From Morinoia aosen (taxonomy: Eukaryota > Arthropoda > Malacostraca > Amphipoda > Talitridae), in NCBI GenBank assembly GCA_030386875.1, contig CM059557.1:56932514-56996513 (forward strand): a DNA stretch of 64,000 nt, in the 5' to 3' direction. Positions 1 through 12,020 of this stretch are shown one piece after another. Both the position numbers and the translations under genes were made by a program. A model generated the notes under the pieces. The model was given only the letters and a program-made list of their open reading frames with translations. It was not told the origin of the DNA and ran no database searches. Each line of letters starts with the position of its first letter. Position 1 is the first letter of the stretch.

Positions 1-959
1 TGAGAGACTTAATGAATTAGTCAAGCAGTACATTTCATTTCTTATGGAATCCTGTTTTGAAATTTACAAAGACAGGCCATCGCAGGAGAGGCAGAGGATT
101 TGTAGAATGGTGGCACAAATGTAATTACTCTTGAATTACGAGCTGAGCAAATTGACATTTTTCAGTCCGACGTTGTTCCAATGTTAATACTCGTTAAAAT
201 TGGTTATCATGAAGTTATACGTTCTTGTTTGCTCGGACCCGACAAGAAGCTTCAGAACTCAGCGCTCACAGACAGTTTTCCAGCTGCCGCCGAGCTAAAA
301 TCTTCCAAGAAAAGAAGGGAGAGCAACAGGAAAAAGGGGGAGCAGCGCTGCCATCCCTTCTGCGTGCGGCAATTCTGTTCCCAATATTCAATTGAAATTT
401 CAATTAAAAAGGAGAGCTGCGTAAATGACGCTAGCTAACTGTGACGTGGGAGCTGCGGGGAACGCAGCAATGGTGAGGAAGTCAGGGGGAACGTTCCAGG
501 GGCCGGGGCTGGAAATCGTATGGAATTTCAAGCTGGAAAGCAGTTTGATTCACCAAAAATGTTTTGCCTTTTTGAATATTGATGCATTCATTCGAGATGT
601 TATTGAAAGTTAAGTGAATAATTTCATTCTTTGTTTGTTGGAATAGGACAATGAAAAAAAATTAATTTTGTCGACAGAATAAATATTTGATACACATATA
701 TGATGATATATGAGTTTTTTGTAATAATAATAACCCTTCTAGTTTAGAAAAAAATTTATTGTTACAGTTTTCCCTTATAGAAAAGGGATATTTTTACCAG
801 TGAATATAATGAGGAATAATGAAAATCACTCTGTTGGTTCACTAAAACACAATTTCAAGCCTGCCATTTGCATTAAAATTTAGAGATCAGCATGGAATTC
901 AATTTAAACAAGACAAATGACATTTACAAAAGTTAGCGACCCCAAATTTATTTACCTTA
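1..959. other. AT-rich noncoding sequence, nothing recognised
   Basis: Two short open frames (85 and 62 codons) lie here. Neither has recognisable domains, splice context or biased composition. The sequence becomes AT-rich after about 600. I see no gene or element. Confidence 0.5.
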
Positions 960-1275
960 AATAGTAGAGGGAGTTCAAAAGAAAATTCTGTAGCTAATTC
1001 TGCATCAATGAGATAACTTCGTGTTCAGGATTAATTTGTGTTTTCAGACCAATTCTGTTTCCTGAGGCTAATTTTGTGTCTTGGGCTAATTTTGTGTTCA
1101 TAAATTAGCTTTGTACACTGGGGCTGATTTTGTGACTTCTGCGAATTTCATGTCCAATTTTTGTGTTCATGAAGAATTTTTATGTCTTTTCTGCTAATTC
1201 TGCGTCCTGGGGCTAATTTCGTGTTCGGGAGGTGATTTAGTTTCCTAGGGCTAATTTTAAGCCTTGAGGCTGATA
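960..1275. repeat. Decayed tandem repeat, about 18-20 bp
   Basis: The motif GGCTAATTTTGTGTC and variants (CTAATTCTGCGTCCTGGGG, GCTGATTTTGTGACTTC) recur at roughly 18-30 bp spacing from about 980 to 1275. Divergence between copies is high, so this is an old array that is no longer homogenised. No coding potential is visible. Confidence 0.55.
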
Positions 1276-1761
1276 TGTTATGAATTTGATCACAACATAT
1301 GAGAAACTGACCATTCAGTGGAGGAAATTCTGATTTTTTGAACCATCACACTTGCTGTGAGGTCTCAAGACGTCGAATTCCACAAGCCAGTGGCCGCTTC
1401 ACATTCCGATTCATCGCGACGACTTCTCGACGATGAACTAACTGCGACGCCTAGCCGAGGAGATGCCAGACGCTGACGCCGAGTAAGGTTCTTCTGCAAT
1501 ATTCTACTTATGTCATTGTTCAATTGTCTAGTGTCAGTTAGATAAAATCGTACAGTAAATTCAACGAATTAGGATCGATATTTCTTTTGCAAATAGGATT
1601 TTATACGCTAAACTTAAACATAACTACTTGCTCGGGGAGCTAAACCATCCCGAAAGCGCCACGTAACCCTCTCAAATTGATGCTTGAAGGCATGACCCTC
1701 TTCTGAGAACGCGGGGCATTCTGAGCACAGCATTATAACAGAGAGAGGTTGTACCAGGGGC

Positions 1762-1829
1762 AGGCCTGCCCATAAGAGCCTGCCCATATGGCCTGCCCAT
1801 AAGGGGAGGCCTCGCCTGCCCTTATGGGC
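1762..1829. repeat. GCCTGCCCATA short repeat ending in a perfect hairpin
   Basis: Three to four copies of GCCTGCCCATA/T lie side by side. The last is followed by an inverted copy, so GCCCATAAGGG (1795-1805) and CCCTTATGGGC (1819-1829) form perfect 11-bp arms around a 13-nt GC-rich loop. It could be a small foldback or a chance product of local duplication with inversion. Confidence 0.6.
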
Positions 1830-4229
1830 TAAGGAGAGGAACCTCCTTGATTATCATATATCTGAGTGACGCGTTTACGTTAAAACCACATAAACCCAGT
1901 TTGAATCATCTTCCTGGAACCCACGAACAAATTGAGTGTTAATTGTAATACGTTTCACTTAAGCACTGTTCCCATCTATTGATTCACGCGTAGGATTAAT
2001 TAACGATCGTCTTTATCGCGTGTAACATTATCTGTGTAGAATTATCTCAGTTTTTGTTTGATGTATTAGACATTTCTATGTTGCGCTAAAGTAATTCTGT
2101 AACTATCTTTTAGGTGTTGCTCAGTCTTAATTTTTCGTAAGGATGAAGAGCTAAGTTATCGATGATGTTATGAAGTTGAACGCCACCAATTGATATTAAT
2201 TCATATTAATTACTAACATTTCATGCGAAAGGGCTCTCGTTGCGATTTACATAAAATAATCGTTTAAAAAGATTTCTGACTTGAGAGTGGTGGCAGCTTA
2301 GATATAAATTAATTTATGTTGTATCATAATTAATATAATGAGGACAGTGAAAAGACCCATCCGACTTGATTAAGAAAATATGAGAAAGGGGCAAGAAAAA
2401 CGTCAAGACGACTAAAGATTTTACCATATTCACGCTTCGAAAATACCAACAGAACATCTTATATGGCATCAGTGGAACGAAAAATAGAGCCATATCACTG
2501 ATTTGGTGTTTTAAGCTAATGTTTATAAAGTTTTTGGAACTTCTTTCTAAAGTTCGCACTTCATTCCATTTTCTTTTTCATTATTTTTATAAAATTTGGA
2601 GGAATGGTTCATGATCGCTTCAAAAGACCCGACCTGAACCAGGCAGCGGAGTGCTTAACTCGCGTTATTTGCATAGCGAACGCAGGGGCACGACCGCCTT
2701 GCTAATTTGGCGGTGTTAGCGCCGGTTCCTTGCTCAAAACAATAAAATATACCTGCGCTAAAATGCAAATGACCCCCGTGTATCATGCAGAGCCTGCGTG
2801 TAAGCTTCATTCGATTATTGCACTCAAAGAAAAGTGGACGCAGTTCACAAATTGCGAGATCCAAATCGCACACTTTGGTCAGTGCAGAAAATTAATGCAA
2901 TTACCATATCGTTGGCCAAATAAAGTTTACAGACTTGTTTGCTAAAGAAAAATTGTTCCCTCATATTAGTGGAGAAACTCGGCATTTATAAATCACCGCC
3001 TGTATCCTAAATTTTTCGACGTAATGTCGTAAATGGTGTATAACTTTCCAATATTGGTTCCCATAATATTTTCGAATTTTTATGAATTTTCATGACAGCA
3101 TGAAAATTGTTCAACTTTTATAATACGTCAGACTACCACAGTACGTTTAAAAAAGAATTTATTCAAGGAAGCTGCAATATATTTCCGAAGCCAAAACTTG
3201 AAGATAGGGGTTGAGTACCGTCATTTCTCCCCACATCTCCAGGCCTGCTTCTAGACCTGCAGCAGCGTCCAAAGATAACGACAATTTCAATAAATCCAAT
3301 CGCCGTAAATACTTTCTCTGTTAATTTCTATGACAAATTTTGTGATATTGTGTATAACTGACTCAAATTGGTTTTATTTTAACCGCATGCGTGACTTCGA
3401 CCTCAACTCACATGATAAATAATTCGCAGTTGATCAAAATAACGAGATTTTGATAGAAAAGTTAGTTCAAGCCTCCTTAACCATAACAGAGGCGTTGATA
3501 AGAGAGGAAGGATAAAAGCACCATTATAAATGGAGTTGAGGGAACGAGGAAGCTATACACAGGGTGTGTTCCCACACAAGATTCCTGCGTATAGAAACAG
3601 TGAGTCAAGAAGAAAGTTTATGAAACAAGATATAAGTTGAAGAAAAAAGTCCTAGGTGCTGAAAAACAGAACAGCCGGGAACCGAAATAAGATATCTTTA
3701 GGAAAACACAAAAGCCTAATCAATTTCAACAAAATTGATTTTGTTTAATTTAATCAATTTTCACCTCGGGGGTCTCACATTTTCACCCAGGAAGCGCTAA
3801 GTTCTTTTGGTACAATAGTTGTATGTCCCTGAGGTAGGCAAAACAATAAGGACCTGTTAAAATCACTTGTTTGGAAGTCACTCATTGGCCGTTTGAATAA
3901 CATCGGCTACTGTGTATTTTGTTATGCTGTTACTTATTTTACGGTAAGTTGTGGTAAAAGTTACTTCTGCGGGCAGAGTAACCCAACTTTAAGGTGCGTG
4001 ACTTGAATGTTTCTTAATGCAGTGTGAGGATTTTTAGACCACGATGATGCAGATAATTTCAAATAAATATACATTTTCATAACTGATTAAGTTAAGCAGT
4101 ATGCATCCGATAAATAATATTTTGAATATTGTAGCTGTATGTCTCGCATGGAGTTTCTTGAGATAAACCTATCAAGAAATATCCTTCCACTTAGCATCAC
4201 TGACTGTATGTTCCTAGCATTACAGTTGT

Positions 4230-4500
4230 CTTGAATTATATCTTTGGTAGCTGTGTTTGTTTGCGCACAGCGGCCAGTGTTGCACACAGCTATCATACGC
4301 AACATGGTGATGAATTTATAGCTGTTGCATGCAGCACTATTACGAAGTGCCGTATTTAGCTAAATATCCCACGCGGCTTCGTGTTGCGTAAAACAGTGGC
4401 AGGTTATGTGTGTTCTAAACAGCTATAGCGGGCAGTGTGGTGTTGCGTACAGCTGTCGAATGCTATGTGGTGCTGCATGAAGCTGTTAGTGATGCTTTGA
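4230..4500. repeat. Decayed repeat with GTGTTGCGTACAGCTG core
   Basis: Phrases such as TGTTGCACACAGCTAT, GCTGTTGCATGCAGCAC, GTGTTGCGTAAAACAG, GTGTTGCGTACAGCTG and GTGCTGCATGAAGCTG recur about every 40-60 bp. This suggests an old tandem array. No gene is supported. Confidence 0.4.
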
Positions 4501-6947
4501 AGAATATCACTTGCTGTGAAAAGCCTTTGGTCTATGAGGCGAGGGATGTTAACAATATTTACTCACGAATTCAATTCTTTTAAAAAATTTGGTTGTCGAA
4601 TGTCAAGCTGCTTTGCTGATTATGATCTTTACCAATCAGCCAACCTTTGCTGTAGCCGTATTTTGTTCATTATTTGCTAGCATTGCACTAAATAACAATT
4701 GTTCTAAGTTTTAATCAGTCTCACAATACAAAACAATTCTATTAGCTCACAAAAGACAACTTAGAAAATAAATAAAATATATTTATTGATGCATCCCATT
4801 TTGTAAAAATCTCCCATAACAGTTCATTGTTTTTTTCGATTGTTGATTGTTGTCGTTATGAGAAGAAATGTTTAAATTATATTAAGAAATGCTCAACGAA
4901 TTTTTTTTGTGTATGTATTAGGTCGAGAAAATCTTTTGAAGGTACTCATACCTTAATTAATCAAGCAATGGCTACGTCATTTAGTTAAGCCGTTTATGAA
5001 ACGAACAACTGCCTTCTTATGTAGCCATAATTATTAAGTTAAAGGCAGGACATAAATGGAAATTTTAATAAGCAATTTAACCAATGAAACTTACGCTGTT
5101 ACTGAGGAAAATATTTTGAAAGATTGTATCATGAGTTTGTTGGTACGAATATACCAAAAAACAAAAATTAAATATGTTTCGTTCCTTGCTTTTCCAAAAC
5201 GCGTAGGAGACTCCATACCACACGAATTTCATTGTTGAGTCCGTTTTATTTGTCAAAAACAGTTGTATTTATAATTATAAGTGTAATGTGCTCGTAAATT
5301 TCTAGATGACTTCAATTAAATTGTTGTTGATACTAAGAAAAATATTTCAAATTGAAATAAGAGATATTCAGCTGTTAGCAAAATGTATGTAACGTTAAGT
5401 GTAAATGTAACGTCATGGCCTAAGTGTCATAAGGTCAATGCTTTATTCCATTAGACATATTACAATGGAAAATTATTTATGATTTATGTATCAATTTAAT
5501 AAATTCAATGAACTGTTGGGCGTTAGAATTTGTCAATAGCTTTAAGGAACCATTAAGCAAGTATTGTAATGTATTAAATTGTTGAGTAGTTTTGCACCCA
5601 TCAGCCTATTTACATTTGAGAAGAATTGAAGGTATGATTTATTAGAACGAGCAGCATTACATGTTGCCAATAAAATTGCTTTATAAATATCGTCGCCATT
5701 GTTTGCTTTACAAACCACAGCGGCTATGAGGAGGGTGGAAGCACAACTGATCTAATTAGAACATGGCAAAAAGCAACCAATGCTGAAGTAACGAGAGGAT
5801 TTTCCTGAAAAGATTATATGCCACAGCTGTGTGAAACATTCCGGCTGTGTGCAGTGGAGGGCATCGTAAATGGATAACTTAATTTGGCAGTCAAGTGAGT
5901 AATTTCTTTCTTTCTATTAAAATGTAAGTCACATTCTTCAATTTTTTGGTCTTTAAAACTTTTATATTTGGTGGGTTGTCAAGGGTTGATCACGTCAGTC
6001 ATTGAAGCTTTAATAAATATCCAAAATTTCTTTACTTTAATGAATACTCAAAGATTCTGTGATGTCAATTTTTTGTTTTCTGAAAAGGAAAAAAATATAT
6101 TTACGCGGAGGTTGATAAGAAGAATAGTTTTACTTGGTGTGTGTAGCTCCTGACTTGTGGTGCTCACGTGATGAGAATGGACATCAGTCCGATTTTCCTT
6201 CACTGAACTCATGCTTAGGTAAGGTTCAGCCTTTTTTCCTTGAGTAGTCTGTATTGCTTAAGATTTTTTGATAAGTTGAAAAAATAAATAGTTTTATTCA
6301 TTTCTTACATAGTAAAGATCAGTCCCATTGTACGTCGTTGCTTCATCCCTTTATCCTATAACGCTTTTTTTATTCTATAGCATCTGTGTAATATACGAAA
6401 GCATTTTCAGGAGAGGGTTTATTGAGGTATTTATGCAGAGAAATAAGCCGGAATAAATTATATTGTGATATATTGCATCCCTGCTTAGATACATCACGTG
6501 CGCTGAATTGAAGTAATATACGTTCGTGCAGGTTGTGAGACAGGGGCGGTATACACAACACACGACGACCTGTCTGCCGCTCGGACTGCTGCTCCGGGAG
6601 ACGCCTCGCTTCACTCCAGTAGTTACCTGGTCGCCACTCACACTGCCCTCTACGATTGTATCCTCAAAATAAAAAGGCGTCTCGCTAGAACTTTTTACTG
6701 CTCGATTTTTGTTATTGCCTGACGTACAAGTAGATGGTTACTGCAAGGTAAAATTATTGTTATATTTGCAATGGAAAGATGATTTGAGATATTGTGAATC
6801 TCATTGATCACCTTTATGGCTAGTTATTATCAGAGAATCGACGCAAAGTGCTTTCGAAATTTACGAATTTGCTCTAATGAAATGTTACCTGCACTGTTAT
6901 ATCTTTTAGGCTTTGGTCCCGTTTAGCTACTTCCTAGGTTTTTAACG

Positions 6948-7054
6948 CGTCCCAGTTTCGCCACCTGCATGCATGTTTTTCGCCGCCCAAGTAATTAAAT
7001 CGCTTGGGTGGCAGAAAACTTGCATGCTCCGGCGAAAAAGTTAGACTGGGGTTA
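6948..7054. repeat. Imperfect foldback of about 45-bp arms
   Basis: The left arm (about 6948-6991) ends in CCGCCCAAG. The right arm (7003-7054) begins CTTGGGTGG. They surround an 11-nt AT-rich loop. Outer parts also pair: TGCATGCATGTTTTTCG with the reverse complement of CGAAAAAG and the TTGCATGC block, and CCCAG with CTGGG. The extent suits a small foldback or palindromic MITE. No transposase is nearby. Confidence 0.55.
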
Positions 7055-7059
7055 AGTGT

Positions 7060-7275
7060 GGCGTGTTGAACTGAAGTTTAATATTCAAATCAAATTAAAG
7101 TTAATTTTAGAGATCAATCTTGAAATGAACGAACATTAAATAAATCGCGGCTTCATTTAATTACCATTAAGCATTAATCGCAATTGCGTTAGTGACTGCT
7201 GGTTGGTCAACACCATTATGAAAATCCCTTCAGTGACCACCGGTGGGTCACGTCGTGCTTCAAAGTGTTAAGTCA
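7060..7275 (+). mobile_element. Short nonautonomous MITE-like element, copy 1
   Basis: This segment aligns, with gaps, to the reverse complement of 15428-15662. Shared blocks include ATTAAAGTTAATT versus GTTAAAGTCAATT, a block TGACTGCTGGTTGGTCAACA versus TGACTATTGGTCGGCCAAGA, and the ending CAAAGTGTTAAG versus CAAAGTGTTGAG. The right end reads TTAACACTTTGAAGC on the minus strand, a TTAA-type terminus like those of piggyBac-related MITEs. The left terminus is not clear. Family assignment is inference. Confidence 0.45.
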
Positions 7276-8725
7276 CTGAAGAACGATTTACAATGAAACC
7301 GCTCACACTTCAACTGCGACAAGAGAACCTAGGAAATGCTACAATGAAGACTATCCTTCTGTGTGTTTTGAAGATTTAGCGACCCTTGAAGGATATAAAA
7401 GGTTTCAGAGCTTCTATCAAATGGGTGAGCTAACTAAGTCTGTCCTAGCTTGAATCCCAGCCGATTTCGTTGGTCCAAAGGTTTCATGAGCTTTTAATCT
7501 ATATTAAATGACTCTTTAGGGCTTAGTTAGTTTTCCATAAAAAGTTGTTCTCAGTCATTAATTATCACATACGCGTTTCTTTTCCTTATTTTTTCTACCC
7601 GTAGGGATTTTTTTATTGGGGTAAACGCTGATTTCACATTTAGTACCTCCCCGATCCCGCCAAGGTACGTTTTCCAGTGTTACCTCCTTGCGAGTTGGGG
7701 GTAGTCGAGTAATTAACTCGCTAAACTTCCATTCCTCTCCCCATACTGAAAGCTGGACGTTTCAAGCGCGAGGTTACTGAGGCATCATCAAAATGACGTG
7801 ATGCGCTTATTCTAGTCAAAAGTTACTATTTTGGTGCACAAATTGGCCTCATGTAACCGGAATGGTTTTATTTTGTGTTGCAATATTTGATGATGTGGGA
7901 TTGGACAGATTGGTGTGGTCTAATTTTGATTGAAGAGAAATGCCCCTAAAACATGAACCATTTATTAATGTTAATATGTTAGTTACCTTGAAACGTGAAA
8001 CATAAAATGAAAGTTTGTCTGAAAAAAAATTACTTTTATATTGAATTGAGTTGATTTGAAACTTTGCATCGAATTTTTTATAATAATACAAAAAAAATAT
8101 TTGAATTCTAAATCATATTTTGTGGTGCATTTCAAATACTTTTTTTGTAAAAATTACTACTGAATTTATTTTCTACTTGACAGCCTCAGTTACTGGAGAG
8201 ATTTTCCTTAAAAAATTAGAAAGAGTTAATACATCTTGATAGATTTTACGGCAGTTGGAATTGTGGGTTGAATTTGAGTTTTTAATATGCTCTCATTTGT
8301 TTAACTCAGAGAACAAAGCGTATTAGTTATTCAATTATACCGCAGGTTGTCTCGTTTGGAATGTTGCATTTGAACGCAAACGAAAATAATTGTCGCAAAA
8401 TGCTTACTTTAACCAAAATACGACCCAACCTTTTCTATGACCTTCTGTTGAAAATGTACTACGTTTTTATAACTGAAATTCAACACGGGAGTTGAAATTT
8501 CACCAAAGAATAACAGAAAATCAGTGGCTTCAGCTAAAATCAGGATGCATTACCTTCGATAGAGCAGCTCCCAATGTCGACTTTTTTCTTCGTCGCCACT
8601 AAATGTCCTCTAAGTTATTGCCTTCCCAAAGTCAGTCCTCACAGAATTATCAGACCATCGTCAGCATTCATCAGTTGTACACAAGCCACTGACCGTCCGT
8701 CACCTCATCCGCATTTACAGAAAAT
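7276..8725. other. AT-rich noncoding sequence
   Basis: Open frames up to 80 codons show no family resemblance. I see no repeats, hairpins or regulatory elements that I could support. Confidence 0.45.
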
Positions 8726-9012
8726 TTAAGCCATTCTAAAGAGCTTAGGATGTACACGTCCCATGTCGAGGCCCAGTAAATGCGCCTTTTCCAGTTTTCC
8801 TAAAATTTGTATTTCATCTTCTAAGAACTTGTCAACTTTTTCACGAATAAACTGTTTAAAAGCTTCAGCTATACTTTTTCTTATGTAAGAATTTTTTGTA
8901 CCGAATAAAACCTTTCGAAATTTTTGAAGAAGCAATAATCAACGGGAGAAATATCAGGAGAATAGAAAGGGTGAGGCAAAAATCCTAATTCAGACTTTGT
9001 AGCTTGTCGACT
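8726..9012 (-). pseudogene. Mariner (Mos1-type) transposase C-terminal remnant
   Basis: Read leftward from about 9012, the minus strand encodes LGFLPHPFYSPDISPVDY followed by a Phe-rich stretch. This matches the end of mariner transposases, where the HPPYSPDLAPxDY block carries the third catalytic Asp. After a frameshift and stop codons near 8880, the sequence continues as SIAEAFKQFIREKVDKFLED, equivalent to the family's final helices. The catalytic first two Asp residues, the DNA-binding domain and the TIRs are absent. The fragment stops within 20 bp of the 18-bp minisatellite, so its 5' portion may have been displaced or lost when that array expanded. It is dead by frameshift, internal stops and truncation. 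The family call rests on motif resemblance only. Confidence 0.7.
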
Positions 9013-9029
9013 GTAGCTTTAGAGGTAGG

Positions 9030-10620
9030 GTGCCAACTGCCATTCATTCAGCAACTGCCACTCAGTCAGCTACTGCCACTCAGTCAGCTACTGCCACTCT
9101 GTCAGCTACTGCCACTCAGTCAGCTACTGCCACTCTGTCAGCTACTGCCATTCATTCAGCAACTGACACTCAGTCTGCAACTGCCACTCTGTCAGCTACT
9201 GCCATTCTATCAGCAACTGCCACTCAGTCAGCTACTGCCATTCATTCAGCAACTGCCACTCAGTCTGCAACTGCCACTCTGTCAGCTACTGCCATTCATT
9301 CAGCAACTGACACTCAGTCAGCTACTGCCATTCATTCAGCAACTGCCACTCAGTCAGCTACTGCCATTCATTCAGCAACTGCCACTCTGTCAGCTACTGC
9401 CATTCATTCAGCAACTGACACTCAGTCAGCTACTGCCATTCATTCAGCAACTGCCACTCAGTCAGCTACTGCCACTCAGTCAGCTACTGCCACTCTGTCA
9501 GCTACTGCCATTCATTCGGCAACTGACACTCAGTCTGCAACTGCCACTCTGTCAGCTACTGCCATTCATTCAGCAACTGCCACTCAGTCAGCTACTGCCA
9601 TTCATTCAGCAACTGCCACTCAGTCTGCAACTGCCACTCTGTCAGCTACTGCCATTCATTCAGCAACTGACACTCAGTCAGCTACTGCCATTCATTCAGC
9701 AACTGCCACTCAGTCAGCTACTGCCATTCATTCAGCAACTGCCACTCTGTCAGCTACTGCCATTCATTCAGCAACTGACACTCAGTCAGCTACTGCCATT
9801 CATTCAGCAACTGCCACTCAGTCAGCTACTGCCATTCATTCAGCAACTGCCACTCAGTCTGCAACTGCCATTCATTCAGCAACTGCCACTCAGTCTGCAA
9901 CTGCCATTCATTCAGCAACTGCCACTCAGTCTGCAACTGCCATTCATTCAGCAACTGCCACTCAGTCAGCTACTGCCATTCATTCAGCAACTGCCACTCA
10001 GTCAGCTACTGCCATTCATTCAGCAACTGCCACTCAGTCTGCAACTGCCATTCATTCAGCAACTGCCACTCAGTCTGCAACTGCCATTCATTCAGCAACT
10101 GCCACTCAGTCTGCAACTGCCATTCATTCAGCAACTGCCACTCAGTCAGCTACTGCCATTCATTCAGCAACTGCCACTCAGTCAGCTACTGCCATTCATT
10201 CAGCAACTGCCACTCAGTCTGCAACTGCCATTCATTCAGCCACTGCCACTCAGTCTGCAACTGCCATTCATTCAGCAACTGCCACTCAGTCAGCTACTGC
10301 CATTCATTCAGCAACTGCCACTCAGTCAGCTACTGCCATTCATTCAGCAACTGCCACTCAGTCAGCTACTGCCATTCATTCAGCAATAGCCACTCAGTCA
10401 GCTACTGCCATTCATTCAGCAATAGCCACTCAGTCAGCTACTGCCACTCTGTCAGCTACTGCCATTCATTCAGCAACTGACACTCAGTCAGCTACTGCCA
10501 TTCATTCAGCAATAGCCACTCAGTCAGCTACTGCCATTCATTCAGCAATAGCCACTCAGTCAGCTACTGCCACTCTGTCAGCTACTGCCATTCATTCAGC
10601 AATAGCCACTCACTCAGCAG
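9030..10620. repeat. 18-bp minisatellite with 180- and 360-bp higher-order repeats
   Basis: The array alternates variants of an 18-bp unit, mainly GCCATTCATTCAGCAACT and GCCACTCAGTCAGCTACT, with CTGTCAGC, GACACT and CAGTCTGCAACT variants. The unit is a multiple of three, so two plus-strand frames stay open (461 and 563 codons). They translate to monotonous AIHSATATQSAT-like or LLPFIQQLPLSQ-like strings and are not believable genes. Block 9121-9480 recurs nearly identically at 9481-9840 (360 bp). Block 9841-10020 recurs at 10021-10200 (180 bp) and in part again after that. This shows recent block duplication. Confidence 0.95.
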
Positions 10621-11040
10621 CTGTAACTCGTTTAGCAATTGCCACTCAGTCAGTAACTTCTCCTCAGTTAGCAACTACTCCTTGGTCAGTAAATACCTCT
10701 GAACAATTGACACTCATTTAACAACTGCCGCTCAGTCAACAGCAGCCATTCTGTCAACAACTGCCTCTCAGTCAAGAGCTGTCATCCAGTCAATCGTAGC
10801 TACCTAGTCAACAGCTGTCTCGTAGTCAAACGCTGTCACTCAGTCAATAGGTGCCTCTCAGTCAACAGCTGCCATTCAGTCCGCAACTGCAACAACAGGC
10901 ACTCAGTCAGCAACTGCCACTCAGTGAACAGCTGCCACTCTCTCAGTGAACAGCTGCCACTCACTCAGTCAATAGCTGCCACTCAGTAGCCGCCACTCAG
11001 TCAGCAACTGCAACAACTGGCACTCAGTCAAGAGCAGCGA
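10621..11040. repeat. Decayed shoulder of the 18-bp array
   Basis: Degenerate units such as AACTGCCGCTCAGTCAACAG, AGCTGCCACTCAGT and AGCTGTCACTCAGTCAAT continue with variable spacing. Divergence rises away from the homogeneous core. This is the usual picture of an array edge escaping unequal exchange. It ends about 160 bp before the TATA box at 11204. Confidence 0.8.
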
Positions 11041-11169
11041 ACAATACCTGCTCTAACTGCTGCCGCCACTCCACAATCACTCCAACTCTGCTCAATCTCT
11101 TGTCAATCTCCCTCTGTGTCTCTCACACTCCCCTCCTCCCCCCCTGCCATTAACATAATCAATCAATAG

Positions 11170-11268
11170 TTGCCCCGCCCCCAGCGTCGCGCCGCCCGCA
11201 CCCTATAAAAGGAACCCTCAGCTCCTCGTCCCCTCAGTTCTCTGAGGAGCTCTGTTCGAGGAGGTTGT
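11170..11268 (+). promoter_or_regulatory. RNA polymerase II core promoter (GC box, TATA, Inr, DPE)
   Basis: TATAAAAG lies at 11204-11211. The arthropod initiator TCAGTT lies at 11234-11239, placing the probable start A at 11236, 32 bp after the first T of TATA. GGTTGT at 11263-11268 falls exactly at +28 to +33 and fits the DPE consensus RGWYVT. A GC-box-like CCCCGCCCCC sits near 11173-11182. All elements are on the plus strand with canonical spacing, which is unlikely by chance. That it drives the zinc-finger gene 6 kb downstream is inference from strand, the donor site at 11378 and the lack of any intervening coding exon. Confidence 0.75.
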
Positions 11269-11377
11269 AGTGCGGCGCTCTCTCTTGCTTGTCTTGATCG
11301 CCGACCGGAGGCTGCATCCCGCCGTGCTGCTTGGATATACCGACGCTTCAGCGCGATCCCAGCCCGTCTTTATAAAG
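11236..11377 (+). other. Predicted noncoding exon 1 (5' UTR)
   Basis: The segment from the predicted start A to the donor AAAG|GTGAGA (intron begins 11378) is 142 nt and contains no ATG. It is GC-richer than its surroundings. Spliced to the acceptor at 17399 it would give about 204 nt of 5' UTR with no upstream ATG before 17462. Both splice signals are seen in the sequence. Their pairing is inferred. Confidence 0.6.
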
Positions 11378-12020
11378 GTGAGAGGCGACGTGTTCCCGTA
11401 TCTACAATACGTGGATAAAGTTTGCCGAGTGTAACAGCGGGTAGTTGCATTTGGAGTAAAATTGGCAAGTTAACATCGGGGTGGCCATGCTTGGTGTTCC
11501 AACCCAGGCGTGGTGATGGAAAGAGGGAGTGGGAGAGGAGAAGATGTGTTCGAGCGCTCGCTGTTTTGAAGGGTGTTCTGTGTGGTATTTTCTTGTAATG
11601 TGTCTCAGGTGTTTTTTTTAGGATCTTGGACAAGAGGATAACGTCAGATTCAACTAGTGTTCATGAGTTCTAAAGTTTTACTATGTATGTGAAGTTTTAC
11701 CATTGAATGAAGCTGATTTAAGCGTAGTCTTTTTGTTACACGTTAAAGTTGGTTATTGCGGAATTTGCACTCGCATGGTATTGGAAAAAAGTTTAATATC
11801 AGATTCTACCTGATTTTGGACATCATTTGTTGTGGGCATGCAGGATCTGTTGAAAGGAACTTCAATTGAGACTGTAGAATTAGATATTTGCTGGTGGCGA
11901 CTGCTATTTATTGCATTAGCCTTTACTAACAGCTAAATTTCTTCATTACTGTTCTTTCAAACTCATTTTTAATTAAAAAAAAACATAGGTTAAGAAAGTG
12001 TTTTGAAAGAACTCATAGAA

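Larger units (their letters stand above)
1276..6944. other. Intergenic sequence without recognised genes
   Basis: Only short open frames (up to 88 codons) occur and none resembles a known family. Contents that can be named are a hairpin at 1795-1829 and a decayed repeat near 4230-4500. The rest is AT-rich single-copy-looking DNA on both strands. Confidence 0.5.

Noticed and set aside
9004..10721. Two long plus-strand ORFs of 461 and 563 codons
   Set aside because: They are frames through the 18-bp minisatellite. Two different frames are open at once and the products are monotonous, which is expected of a stop-free unit divisible by three.
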